Below are positions 18,152 to 26,736 of a stretch of DNA of 63,822 nucleotides, piece after piece. Below the pieces are notes generated by a model. That model was not told where the DNA came from. It searched no databases and worked only from the letters and a program-made list of their open reading frames with translations. The stretch covers positions 1 to 63,822 of the forward strand of contig NZ_JAIWYX010000017.1 of NCBI RefSeq assembly GCF_020251205.1, in the 5' to 3' direction. The position numbers were made by a program, and so were the translations under genes. The DNA comes from Arthrobacter sp. M4. GTDB lineage: Bacteria; Actinomycetota; Actinomycetes; Actinomycetales; Micrococcaceae. Each line of letters starts with the position of its first letter. The stretch's first letter is position 1.

Positions 18152-18421
18152 GGTGCGGGGTCCCGGGCGCCGAGATCACGCGCCAGCTCGGCTAAGGCGC
18201 CGGATCCCACGCGCCGGATCCCAGGGAGGGTTGAAGGCGCCCGGGCTGCCGGGCTGCCGCCCCACGGGCGGCAGAGATCACGCGCCAGCTCGGCTAAGGC
18301 GCCGGATCCAGGCTCCGGATCCAGGCGCCGGATCACGGGCGCCGGGTCCCAGGGAGGGCCGGAGGGGGCTACGCCCGGGCTGCGGCCGGGCGGCAGAGAT
18401 CGCGCGCCAGCTCGGCTAAGG
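18128..18421 (+). repeat. Dispersed tandem copies of the proC 3' end
   Basis: The last codons of proC plus stop (GAGATCACGCGCCAGCTCGG then CTAAGG) occur at 18128-18153 (the gene), 18172-18197, 18274-18299 and 18396-18421 (one mismatch). The third and fourth copies also include the preceding GGGCGGCA block. GC-rich GCGCCGGATCC-type spacers, themselves repetitive, fill the gaps. This accounts for nearly all of the 314 bp between proC and the convergent trkA-like gene. Confidence 0.92.
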
Positions 18422-18465
18422 CGCCAGGTTCCAGGCGCCGGGTCCCCCGGGAGGGTCGGAGGGCG

Positions 18466-19152
18466 CTACGGCCGGGCTGCGAAGCGTTCCAGCAGGTCCA
18501 CGTGTCCGGAGACAATCAGCATGTCCCGGGAGGAGACCTTGGTTTCCGGCCGGGCGTAGGTGAAGTCCTCGCCGGGGGACTTTACGCCCACGATCGTCAC
18601 GCCGTACTTCGATCGGACTTTCGATTCGTCCAATGTGAAGCCCACCGTTTCCTTCGGCGGGTACATTTTGACGATTGCAAAGTCGTCGTCGAACTCGATG
18701 AAGTCCAACATGCGCCCGGAAACCAGATGGGCTGCCCGCACGCCTGCGTCCGCCTCGGGGTAGATCACGTGGTTGGCGCCGATGCGCGTAAGGATCTTGC
18801 CGTGGGATGGCGTGATGGCCTTGACCCAGAGGTTCTCGATCCCGAGGTCCACCAGGTTCACTGTGATGAGCACGGAGGACTCGATGGACGTTCCCACACC
18901 GCAGACCGCGGAGTTGAATTCCTGTGCTCCCAGCTGGCGTAGGGCGTCGATGTTGGTGGCGTCGGCCTCCACAACGTGCGTGAGGACGGGGGCCCATTTC
19001 TGTACGAGCGAGCGGTCCCGTTCGATGGCAAGGACTTCGCGGCCCTGCTTGACCAGCTGCTCGGCGGTGGCGGAACCGAACCGGCCCAGGCCGATCACCA
19101 GCACGGGGGCGTTGTGCGCGGGACGGGTTGCCGCTCCTGTTGTGTTAGCCAA
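18466..19152 (-). CDS. ktrA: KtrA/TrkA-like potassium uptake regulatory subunit
   Basis: Cytosolic RCK subunit that gates the partner membrane channel in response to nucleotides. It has about 228 aa with one RCK-N domain (VLVIGLGRFGSATAEQL, acidic IERDRSLV) and one RCK-C domain (DFAIVKMYPPKETVG...GEDFTY). A single module is the Ktr type rather than duplicated TrkA. Start TTG at 19152 (SLANTTGAATRP) overlaps the end of the channel gene by 8 bp and has GAAAGG upstream. The pair is transcribed channel first. Confidence 0.88.
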   Translation of the reverse strand: MANTTGAATRPAHNAPVLVIGLGRFGSATAEQLVKQGREVLAIERDRSLVQKWAPVLTHVVEADATNIDALRQLGAQEFNSAVCGVGTSIESSVLITVNLVDLGIENLWVKAITPSHGKILTRIGANHVIYPEADAGVRAAHLVSGRMLDFIEFDDDFAIVKMYPPKETVGFTLDESKVRSKYGVTIVGVKSPGEDFTYARPETKVSSRDMLIVSGHVDLLERFAARP

Positions 19153-20578
19153 TGATCGGCCTTTCTTCGGGGTAGTGGAAGAGTTGGCTGCGCTGCCGCA
19201 GGGCCAGTGCTGCGGCCAGTGTGACGGTGCCGACGCGGCCCGCAAACATCAGGGCGGACAGCACGTAAACGCCTTCCGGGGGCAATTCAGCGCTGAGGTT
19301 TGTGCTGAGGCCTACGGTAGCGAAAGCTGAGATAGTTTCGAACAACACCCGGTCAAGGGACGCACCGCTGATGGACAGAAGCAGGAATGCTGCCACCGAG
19401 ACCAGGGTCGCGCCGGCAACGATCACGGAGATGGCAACGCGCATGGTGCCCTGCGGGATCGTGCGGCCGTAGACCTTGACGTCGGCGTCGCCCCGGGCCT
19501 CGGCCGCGATGGCAAGGAACATCACGGCGATGGTGGTCACCTTGATACCGCCCGCCGTCGATGCTGAACCGCCGCCGGCGAACATCAACGCGTCGGTCAG
19601 CAGCATGGTGGTGGATTCCATGTGGTTCTGGTCCACCAGGTTGAACCCTCCGGAACGGGTCATCACTGAGGCGAACAAGGAGTGGATGATCTTGTCGCCC
19701 GCGCTCATGTGCGCGATCGTGCGGACGTTGTCCCACTCCATCAATGCCCAAAGGAAGGTGCCTGCCGCCAGGAGGATGATGGAAACCTGGATGGTCAGCT
19801 TGGTGTGGAGGTTCCAGTTTTTCCAGTTGAGCCCGTTCTGCTGAAGCACCATAACGACGGGGAAGCCCAGGCTGCCAAGGAAAACGCCAAGCATCAGCGG
19901 GACGAGGATCCAGAGGTCCGTCTCATAGGGCACAATGCCGTCCGAATGCGGCGTGAATCCGGCGTTGTTGAAGGAGGAGATCGAGTAGAACACTCCATGC
20001 CACATCGATTGCCAGAAAGGTTCGCCCAGCGTCATGAACCGGGGAATCAGCGCCAGTGCCAAGGTGGCCTCGATGACCACTGACGTGGTGATGACGATCC
20101 GCAGCAGCGTTCCGACTTCGCCAAGGCGCCCGGCGTTGTTCATGGCCTCCTGCGCGATGAGCTTGCCGCGGACACCGAGCCGCTTGCTGACCATCAGCGC
20201 GAGCAGCGAGGCCAGCGTCAGCGTACCGAGGCCTCCCACAAAGATTCCCAGCAGAATGATGAACTGGCCAAAGAATGACCAGTGGGTCGCGGTGGAGACC
20301 ACCGTGAGGCCGGTGACACAAACGCTGGATACCGCCGTGAAGAGCGATTGATGCAGTGGCGTCGCCTGACCTGTGGCGGACGACGCCGGGAGGCTGAGTA
20401 ACGCGGTGAATAGCAGGATAACGACGACGAACGCCGTCAATGCGAGCCGGGCAGGCGAGGTATTGGCGATATTGTCGATGAAGTCGCGCAGCCCGGTAAA
20501 GATCCACAGACCTTCCCTTTCAGGCTGGCCGGGCTGCCAGTTGACCGGGTTCCTGGGCCTCGCCTGGCTCTGAGTCAT
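19145..20578 (-). CDS. ktrB: KtrB/TrkH-family potassium channel subunit
   Basis: Integral membrane K+ translocation subunit with 477 aa, built of repeated helix-pore-helix units. Selectivity-filter-like segments include SSVCVTGLT, SSFNNAGFT, TRSGGFN and a last ATVGLS; at least eight hydrophobic segments can be read. It overlaps the following regulatory subunit gene, supporting a two-component Ktr system. The N-terminal cytoplasmic 30 residues (RPRNPVNWQPGQPEREG) are not conserved. It is divergent from acuC. Confidence 0.9.
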   Translation of the reverse strand: MTQSQARPRNPVNWQPGQPEREGLWIFTGLRDFIDNIANTSPARLALTAFVVVILLFTALLSLPASSATGQATPLHQSLFTAVSSVCVTGLTVVSTATHWSFFGQFIILLGIFVGGLGTLTLASLLALMVSKRLGVRGKLIAQEAMNNAGRLGEVGTLLRIVITTSVVIEATLALALIPRFMTLGEPFWQSMWHGVFYSISSFNNAGFTPHSDGIVPYETDLWILVPLMLGVFLGSLGFPVVMVLQQNGLNWKNWNLHTKLTIQVSIILLAAGTFLWALMEWDNVRTIAHMSAGDKIIHSLFASVMTRSGGFNLVDQNHMESTTMLLTDALMFAGGGSASTAGGIKVTTIAVMFLAIAAEARGDADVKVYGRTIPQGTMRVAISVIVAGATLVSVAAFLLLSISGASLDRVLFETISAFATVGLSTNLSAELPPEGVYVLSALMFAGRVGTVTLAAALALRQRSQLFHYPEERPIIG

Positions 20579-20682
20579 GGGATGAAATGTCCTCGCTTGA
20601 AACTGCTGTCCTCAGTAGTAAACCACTAAAGTGCCCGCGACCCCGGGCCGGGATGGCGGGCCGCTCCGGTAGCCTGTCCTTG

Positions 20683-21894
20683 ATGACTCTCCAGTCCGGC
20701 CTACGTCCGCCCGCACTGCCAACGACGGTGGTGTGGGACCCAGCGATGACAGCCTACAATTTTGGCCCTTCCCACCCCATGGCGCCTGCCCGGCTGGAGC
20801 TCACGGCCCGCTTGGCTGAATCCCTTGGACTTTTCGCCCTGCCAAACGTCGCCGTGACAGGCTGCGAACCCGCAACGGATAAGCAACTCCAGGCCGTGCA
20901 CAGCGCTGAGTACATCGCCGCAGTCCGGCGTGTCAGCGACGATCCGTTCGACACGGAACCGGAGCGCGGACTTGGGACCGACGACGATCCCGCCTTTCCC
21001 GGAATGCATCTGGCGGCTGCGCGTTTGGCTGGCGGCTCGCTATTGGCGGCGGAGGCCGTCGTCGAGGGCCGCGCTGTGCGTGCGGTCAACTTCAGCGGCG
21101 GGCTGCACCACGCCTCCCGGGAGCGCGCCAGCGGCTTCTGCATTTACAACGACGCGGCGCTGGCCGTGCAGCGGCTCCTTGACGGCGGCGCACGCAAGGT
21201 GGCTTATATCGACGTCGACGCCCACCACGGCGACGGGACTCAAGCGATCTTCTGGAACGACCCGCGCGTATTGACGATTTCGCTGCACGAAACGGGCCTC
21301 ATGCTTTTCCCGGGCACGGGCTTCGCGAACGAAATAGGCGGCCCCGAGGCGCCGGGAAGCGCCGTGAACGTTGCCCTCCCGGCGTGGACGGGCGACGACG
21401 GCTGGTTGCGTGCGTTCCACGCGGTGGTGCCGCAGTTGGTGGGTGCGTTCCAACCCGACGTGATTGTGAGCCAGCATGGCTGCGACTCCCACCGAAACGA
21501 CCCCCTCACGCACCTCAACTTGAGCGTTGATGGCCAGCGTGAAGCGGCTTCTGCCGTCGCAGCGTTGGCGGCCCGCTATTGCGAGAACCGCTGGGTCGCC
21601 ACTGGAGGCGGGGGATATGACATCACAGGCGTCGTGCCACGGGCCTGGAGCCACCTGGTCGCCATGGTGTGCGGGAATCCGCTGCCTGTGGATCGGGCCG
21701 TGCCTGCGGAGTGGCGGCACTATGTCCGGGAGCGCTACGGGCAAGCGACGCCGGAACTAATGGGCGACGGCGCGGATGTGTGGTGGCGGTCCTGGGAAGT
21801 GGGATACGACCCCAATGACGACATCGACCGGAGTGTCATGGCCACACGCAGGGCAGTTTTCCCCTTGCACGGCCTGGATCCGTGGTTTGACTAG
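20683..21894 (+). CDS. acuC: AcuC-like class I histone-deacetylase-fold protein
   Basis: Acetoin utilisation protein AcuC type deacetylase, Zn-dependent, in other bacteria acting on acetyl-CoA synthetase lysines. It has 403 aa from ATG 20683. Motifs are FGPSHPMAPARLEL, FSGGLHHASRERASGFCIYND (catalytic His pair), YIDVDAHHGDGTQ (Zn ligands Asp/His), SQHGCDSHRNDPLTHL (third ligand Asp) and GGGGYD. In-frame codons upstream of 20683 overlap the promoter side of ktrB and look non-coding. No acuA or acsA lies nearby. Confidence 0.88.
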   Translation: MTLQSGLRPPALPTTVVWDPAMTAYNFGPSHPMAPARLELTARLAESLGLFALPNVAVTGCEPATDKQLQAVHSAEYIAAVRRVSDDPFDTEPERGLGTDDDPAFPGMHLAAARLAGGSLLAAEAVVEGRAVRAVNFSGGLHHASRERASGFCIYNDAALAVQRLLDGGARKVAYIDVDAHHGDGTQAIFWNDPRVLTISLHETGLMLFPGTGFANEIGGPEAPGSAVNVALPAWTGDDGWLRAFHAVVPQLVGAFQPDVIVSQHGCDSHRNDPLTHLNLSVDGQREAASAVAALAARYCENRWVATGGGGYDITGVVPRAWSHLVAMVCGNPLPVDRAVPAEWRHYVRERYGQATPELMGDGADVWWRSWEVGYDPNDDIDRSVMATRRAVFPLHGLDPWFD

Positions 21895-21898
21895 ATCG

Positions 21899-22444
21899 TC
21901 AGCGATCCGTGTTTTCCGTCTGGAACACAGCTCCTGCCGCGCCGACCAGCCAACCGAGGATGGACAGGGCGAACGCGCCCACCAGGTCGGTGGAGGCCTG
22001 ACCTTTGAAGAGCCACATGATCAGCACGATGGTGCCGACGGTCAGGTAAACCACAATGGCGACGACCACACGGCCAGACAGCCGCATCATGACGTCGACG
22101 GGATTCACGCTCCCTCTCGGCTGGCCGGGCCGGCTCGGCGGGGCGGGCGGAGCAAGGTGGTCGGGTCTGCCAGGTGGTGCGGGCGGAACAGGGGGCGGGC
22201 TGCCTTCCTGTTCGCGGCGGACTTCCGAAATAGTGAAGCCAAGCGCTGAAGCAGTCAGCGAACTCAGCGACGTGGCCAGCACACCTGCAGCCGTGACCAG
22301 CGCTCCGTTGAGCGGGGGCGCGATGAGATCTACCGTGGGGATCCACGAACCCACCCGGATCAGGACTGTCGCCCAGACAGCGACGAAGAATGTCAGGAAG
22401 ACCCCGGCGATGATGTTGAACATTTGGCGGCGCATCCAGCCCAT
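21899..22444 (-). CDS. Membrane protein with Pro-rich cytoplasmic loop, function unknown
   Basis: Protein of 181 aa. ATG at 22444 was selected because GGAGG sits 7 nt upstream. Four hydrophobic segments can be seen: GVFLTFFVAVWATVLI, VTAAGVLATSLSSLTASAL, VVVAIVVYLTVGTIVLIMWL and LVGAFALSILGWLVGAAG. Between the second and third is a Pro/Arg-rich loop (PPPVPPAPPGRPDHLAPPAP). The family is not recognised. It converges with acuC, with stops 4 bp apart. Confidence 0.65.
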   Translation of the reverse strand: MGWMRRQMFNIIAGVFLTFFVAVWATVLIRVGSWIPTVDLIAPPLNGALVTAAGVLATSLSSLTASALGFTISEVRREQEGSPPPVPPAPPGRPDHLAPPAPPSRPGQPRGSVNPVDVMMRLSGRVVVAIVVYLTVGTIVLIMWLFKGQASTDLVGAFALSILGWLVGAAGAVFQTENTDR

Positions 22445-22695
22445 GCACTGTCCTCCGTCCTGACGAAGCCCCGCACCATCGAGCGACCACCCCGACCAGC
22501 GTGGCCAGTGCCGGCCGAAACGACCAGCCCCGTGGCTCCAGTAACAACCGAGGAAGCCATCGGAATGTGACAAGGTTTAGCACCGGGCAGGTACCCGGTC
22601 AATGGATGCTGGCGCCGTGGGCGGGGCTGCATTGCGCGCTGTGATGAGCGAAATAGTTGATGCCATTCGGCGTATATGTCGCTAGGGTGGGTCAC

Positions 22696-23289
22696 ATGGT
22701 GACGGACGACGTTTTTGCGGTCATTGCCGAGGCAACCCGCCGCGACATCCTGGTGTCGCTTCAAGCGGGAGACAAAGCGGTGGGGGAACTTGTGGAAGAG
22801 CTGGCGGCAAGCCAACCAACGATCTCCAAGCACCTCAAAGTTCTTCGTGAAGCTGACCTCGTCAGCATGCGGGCGCAGGGTCAGAAGCGCTACTACGCAC
22901 TGAACCCGAAGCCCCTCCAAGGTGTCGCTGAATGGCTGGGGACGTTCGACGTCGGTCCTCTGGCCGCCAGCGCTGCAACCGCCGTCGGTGGCAGCACTTC
23001 GGGGACCCAGACGGTCCCTGAGGCTGCGCCTTCTTCGGACTCCCATGTGTCCATTCCGGCGGATTCAGCCGAGGCGGTCCTGGCCGCCACAGCGGTTGAG
23101 CCCTCGCCTGTTTCTGCTGCGCCCGGCGCCGGGTTGGCCGCCGCGAAGGCGGCTGCCGCAGATGACTCCGTTTCCCAGCAGATCGGCCGGACCGTCGGCC
23201 GCGCCGCCACACGAGCCGCGGACCTTCTGGCCAGCCTTCCCAAAGTTCCGAAGGTACCAAACCTGCCCAAATTCGGCCGCAAGAAATAA
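22696..23289 (+). CDS. ArsR-family winged-helix regulator with long C-terminal tail
   Basis: DNA-binding repressor of the ArsR/SmtB fold, 197 aa. The first 85 residues hold the winged helix: AIAEATRRDILVSLQAGDKAVGELV, recognition helix ASQPTISKHLKVLREADLV, wing MRAQGQKRYYALNP. No metal-binding Cys motif is visible. The remaining 110 residues are Ala/Ser/Pro-rich low complexity ending in a basic segment (SLPKVPKVPNLPKFGRKK), which could mediate nucleoid or protein contact. Start ATG 22696 lies in GTCACATGG and may be near-leaderless. Confidence 0.82.
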   Translation: MVTDDVFAVIAEATRRDILVSLQAGDKAVGELVEELAASQPTISKHLKVLREADLVSMRAQGQKRYYALNPKPLQGVAEWLGTFDVGPLAASAATAVGGSTSGTQTVPEAAPSSDSHVSIPADSAEAVLAATAVEPSPVSAAPGAGLAAAKAAAADDSVSQQIGRTVGRAATRAADLLASLPKVPKVPNLPKFGRKK

Positions 23290-23333
23290 CCCGCAATAAC
23301 GGAAAAGCAGACTTAACGGATAAAAGCAGCATT

Positions 23334-23378
23334 AACGGGTAAGGGCAGTGTTCCAATCGAACACTGCCCTTACCCGTT
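23334..23378. terminator. Bidirectional hairpin terminator
   Basis: A perfect 20-bp inverted repeat, AACGGGTAAGGGCAGTGTTC (23334-23353) with its complement at 23359-23378, has a 5-nt loop. It sits between the convergent ArsR gene and the GH3 gene and probably stops both. Just upstream are degenerate TAACGGAWAAAAGCAG repeats. Confidence 0.85.
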
Positions 23379-23395
23379 GTGCCGCCGGAGGCTAT

Positions 23396-25906
23396 CTACC
23401 GCAATTCGATGCTGTGCACCTGGAAATCGTCCTCCGCATGGCGGCCCACCAGCACCTGGAAAGTTCCGCGCTCAAACTGCCAGCCGCCGTCGTAATGGGC
23501 AAATGCGCGCGCCGGGATCCTGACCTCGACGCTGCCGGCTCCGCCGGGCGCCAGGCGAATGTCGCCAAAGCCGGCGAGCCAGCGGACCGGCCGCTCGACG
23601 GCCGACGCTTCACGGGCGAGGTACACCTGGACCACTTCGCGGCCGGTGCGGCTTCCGGTGTTGGTCACCGGGACGTGGACGACGACGTCGCGTCCCCTTG
23701 CCGTTGTTTGCGCAGAGGTGGTAGCTGGCACCGTCGCCGTTGTGGGCACATGGGCGCGGCCGAGCTGGAAGCTTGTGTACCCCAGGCCGAAGCCGAACGG
23801 GTACGCGGGCGCGGCGCCGCCGTCGGCCTGCTGCTTTAGCCAGGCCCGGTAGCCGATGTGGATCCCTTCGGAGTACACCACCTGGCCGTCCACCGGGGTG
23901 GTGGACAATACGGGAACGTCCTCAATGGCGGCCGGCCATGTGGTGGGTAGGCGACCGCCCGGCTCTTCAACGCCAAGCAGGATGTCAGCAATCGCGGCAC
24001 CAAACTCCTGGCCGCCGAACCAGCCCTGCAGGATTGCACCCACCTTATTCCGCCACGGCAGCAGCACGGGTGAGCCGGAGTTGATCACAACCACGGTGCG
24101 CGGGTTGACCGCGGCAACGGCCTCCACAAGTTCATTCTGGTGACCTGGCAGGTCGAGGTTTTCACGGTCGAAGCCCTCCGACTCGATGGCCGAGTTGGTG
24201 CCTACAACAACGACGGCGGCATCGGCCGCGCGGGCGGCTTCCACCGCGGCGTCGATTTCCGCGCGCGGGTCCTCGACGATGGCCTCCTGGCCGAATGTGA
24301 TGACGCTAAAAGGGATCGGCCCGTCGGTGTCCAGTTGGTATTCGACGTCGACACGCACCTTTTGCCCAGCCTCCGCCTGGACAGGGGTGCTGAACGTCGG
24401 GGGGAAGAAGAGCGCGGCGCCGAGGACTTCGGTTTCGTCCTTGAGTTCGCCATCGAAGGCGGTCCGCCCATCAACGGCGAGGCTGATCCGGCCCACAGTG
24501 GCGATACCCAAGTGGTGGGTTGCGGCGGAAGGCGCGGTCCAAACGGTGGTGGCATGGACGGAAACCGTTCCTTCCGGGATACCTAGGCCGAACCAGATCA
24601 GCTGGGAGGCGAACCGATCCTCGGCGGAGATTTCCGCGCCGTCCTTGTCCAGGAAGCTCACGCGCACCCCGGGGCCTCCGGACACTGGGTTGGTCATGTC
24701 GCCACGGCGGAACGGCTGGATGCCCTCGGCCACCTTGGCTCCGCGGTTGTAGCTGACTTCGACGTCGGACGGCAGGGCGCGGCGGAGGCCGTAAAGCGGG
24801 GTAATGACCTGCTTGGGCATGACCGTGGCGCTGCCGCCACCCTGGGTCCGGGCTTCCTCGGCGTTGTGGCCAATAACGGCCACGCGGCGGAGGGACTTTG
24901 CGTCCAATGGCAGAACGTTGTCCTGGTTACGCAGAAGTACGGCGCCAAGCACGGCAGTGTCGCGGGCTACGCGGCGGCCATCCAGTTCCACCGGCGTTTC
25001 GGTCACAGCCGGTTCGAAGCCTTCCAGGACGCCAACACGGGCCGCGAGCCGCAGGATGCGGGCGACCTTCTCCTCGACGGCGGCCAGGCTAACCCGTCCT
25101 TCATTCACGGCGTCGACGAGCTTGGCGCCCCAGTGGCCCTTGGGTCCCGGCATCTCGAGGTCCTGGTGGGCGTTGGCGGAGGCGTCAGTGGAGCGGACAC
25201 CGGTCCAGTCGGAGACCACGACCCCGTCGAAGCCCCATTCGGTGGACAGCGGGGTTTCGAGGAGCTTGTTCTCGCTCATGGTGGTGCCGTTGGTGGAGTT
25301 GTATGCGCTCATCACCAGCCACGCCTTCGCTTCAGTGATGGCTTCCTCGAACGCCTGCAGATAGAGCTCTCGGAGGGGGCGCTCGGCCACTACGGAGTTT
25401 GCCGTGAAACGGTCGGTCTCGGCGTCGTTCGCAACGTAGTGCTTCGGGGTGGCGCCGACGCCCATTGACTGCACACCGGATACGTAGGCGGCGGCCAAGC
25501 CAGAGGTAAGCCGCGGGTCTTCGCTGAGGCACTCGAAGTGCCGGCCGCCCAGGGGTGAACGGTGCAGGTTGATGGTTGGGCCGAGGACCACGTGGACGCC
25601 CTTTCGCCGGGCTTCCTGACCGAGCACCTGGCCATAGCGGCGGGCCGCATCGAGGCTCCACGTGGCAGACAGGGCGGAGGATGAGGGCAGGCTGATCGAG
25701 TCGTGGCGTTCGTCGAAGTCCTCGCCGCGGACGCCTGACGGGCCGTCCGAGAGGACGATCCGGCCGAGGCCGATTTCCGGAATAGCGTGGGTGGACCACA
25801 CATCGGCTCCCGTCAGGAGCCGGACCTTTTGCTCGAGGCTCAGCGAATCGACGAGGTTCCTGATTTGGGCGTCGACGTCCACGCCGGCTGCCTGGATGGG
25901 GTTCAT
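23396..25906 (-). CDS. GH3 beta-glucosidase-type glycoside hydrolase
   Basis: Retaining exo-beta-glycosidase of family GH3, 836 aa and without a signal peptide, so cytoplasmic. The N-terminal barrel includes IPEIGLGRIVLSDGPSGVRG and GPTINLHRSPLGGRHFECLSEDP; the catalytic nucleophile Asp lies in GVVVSDWTG. A C-terminal alpha/beta domain (VVVVGTNSAIESEGFDRENLDLP), a PA14-like insertion (EDRFASQLIWFGLGIPEG) and a fibronectin-III-like tail follow. The ATG at 25906 was chosen for its AAAGGAG; further upstream codons run into the operators. It is divergent from a TetR gene, with two matched operators between them. The exact sugar cannot be told. Confidence 0.9.
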   Translation of the reverse strand: MNPIQAAGVDVDAQIRNLVDSLSLEQKVRLLTGADVWSTHAIPEIGLGRIVLSDGPSGVRGEDFDERHDSISLPSSSALSATWSLDAARRYGQVLGQEARRKGVHVVLGPTINLHRSPLGGRHFECLSEDPRLTSGLAAAYVSGVQSMGVGATPKHYVANDAETDRFTANSVVAERPLRELYLQAFEEAITEAKAWLVMSAYNSTNGTTMSENKLLETPLSTEWGFDGVVVSDWTGVRSTDASANAHQDLEMPGPKGHWGAKLVDAVNEGRVSLAAVEEKVARILRLAARVGVLEGFEPAVTETPVELDGRRVARDTAVLGAVLLRNQDNVLPLDAKSLRRVAVIGHNAEEARTQGGGSATVMPKQVITPLYGLRRALPSDVEVSYNRGAKVAEGIQPFRRGDMTNPVSGGPGVRVSFLDKDGAEISAEDRFASQLIWFGLGIPEGTVSVHATTVWTAPSAATHHLGIATVGRISLAVDGRTAFDGELKDETEVLGAALFFPPTFSTPVQAEAGQKVRVDVEYQLDTDGPIPFSVITFGQEAIVEDPRAEIDAAVEAARAADAAVVVVGTNSAIESEGFDRENLDLPGHQNELVEAVAAVNPRTVVVINSGSPVLLPWRNKVGAILQGWFGGQEFGAAIADILLGVEEPGGRLPTTWPAAIEDVPVLSTTPVDGQVVYSEGIHIGYRAWLKQQADGGAAPAYPFGFGLGYTSFQLGRAHVPTTATVPATTSAQTTARGRDVVVHVPVTNTGSRTGREVVQVYLAREASAVERPVRWLAGFGDIRLAPGGAGSVEVRIPARAFAHYDGGWQFERGTFQVLVGRHAEDDFQVHSIELR

Positions 25907-25994
25907 GAGGTGGCTCCTTTGATACCTGTGAGGTCTCTTGTGGTCGGTTCCGGGTTTGCGGGAAGCACCGGGCTTTGACATCGATCGTAATCCC

Positions 25995-26019
25995 AAAAAT
26001 CTAGTGTGACTAGGTTTTT
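25995..26019. promoter_or_regulatory. TetR-type operator 1 upstream of the GH3 gene
   Basis: Inverted repeat AAAAATCTAG - 5 nt - CTAGGTTTTT, 25 bp, between the divergent GH3 and TetR genes. It is one of two copies with identical geometry. Confidence 0.7.
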
Positions 26020-26024
26020 GCGGG

Positions 26025-26049
26025 AAAAATCCAGCATCACTCGGTTTTT
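26025..26049. promoter_or_regulatory. TetR-type operator 2 upstream of the TetR gene
   Basis: Inverted repeat AAAAATCCAG - 5 nt - CTCGGTTTTT, phased exactly 30 bp from operator 1 and ending 18 bp before the GTG start of the TetR gene. This suggests autoregulation together with control of the glycosidase. Confidence 0.7.
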
Positions 26050-26067
26050 GTGAACTAGACTGGCGGC

Positions 26068-26736
26068 GTGTCCAACCCACGCAGCCGCGGACAATACGCC
26101 AAAGGTGCCGAACGTCGCGAGCAGATCATCCAGACCGCCACGGACGTTTTCGCCACGGGTGGCTTCGAAGGGACCGCGCTAAAGCGGGTTGCGGAGCTAG
26201 TGGGCGTCCGAGAGGCCACCTTGTTCCACTATTTTCGAGGCAAGCAGGAATTACTCACCGCTGTGCTCTCCGAGCGGGACCGGAGGGCCGCGCAAGTGAT
26301 CGAGGGCGATGAGCTCTCCCTTGACGTCCTGCCCCGTGTAGCGGACCGGAATAGGGATCAACCCGGACTGACCACGTTGTATGCAGTTGCCTCAGCTACG
26401 GCCAACGATCCGGGCCATGACTCGCATCAGTACTTCCAGGGCCGCTACGCGGACCTGGTCACCAGGCTGTCCTCCGACATTACGGAAAGTCAGGCACGGG
26501 GAAGGACCAGGACCGACCTGCCCGCCGAGGTGCTGGCACGGATTGTGGTGGCGGCCTTCGATGGGCTGCAGCTGCAATGGCTTTACGACAAGGATGTGGA
26601 CATGGCAGAGGGCCTGCGAAGTGTCATTGACGTGTTGCTGGCGCCGCCGGGAGAAGCCAAGTCAGGGGAAGCCAAGCAGGGGGGAAGCCAAGTCAGGGGA
26701 AGCCAAAGAATAGACCCACCCGACAGCAGGGATTAG
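26068..26736 (+). CDS. TetR-family transcriptional regulator
   Basis: Repressor with 222 aa. The N-terminal helix-turn-helix reads RREQIIQTATDVFATGGFEGTALKRVAELVGVREATLFHYFRGKQELL. The C-terminal ligand domain has no recognisable specificity. Start is GTG at 26068. The last 25 residues are encoded by 15-bp tandem repeats (GEAKSGEAKQGGSQVRGSQ). It is divergent from the GH3 gene with paired operators between them, and its stop TAG overlaps the stop of the convergent LacI gene. It likely represses the glycosidase gene. Confidence 0.88.
   Translation: MSNPRSRGQYAKGAERREQIIQTATDVFATGGFEGTALKRVAELVGVREATLFHYFRGKQELLTAVLSERDRRAAQVIEGDELSLDVLPRVADRNRDQPGLTTLYAVASATANDPGHDSHQYFQGRYADLVTRLSSDITESQARGRTRTDLPAEVLARIVVAAFDGLQLQWLYDKDVDMAEGLRSVIDVLLAPPGEAKSGEAKQGGSQVRGSQRIDPPDSRD
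26651..26709 (+). repeat. Tandem repeat at the 3' end of the TetR gene
   Basis: Four imperfect copies of a GAAGCCAAGTCAGGG unit of about 15 bp form the last codons of the regulator gene. The reading shifts through the tract (GEAKSGEAKQ, then GGSQVRGSQ), which suggests a past indel in the repeat. Confidence 0.75.
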
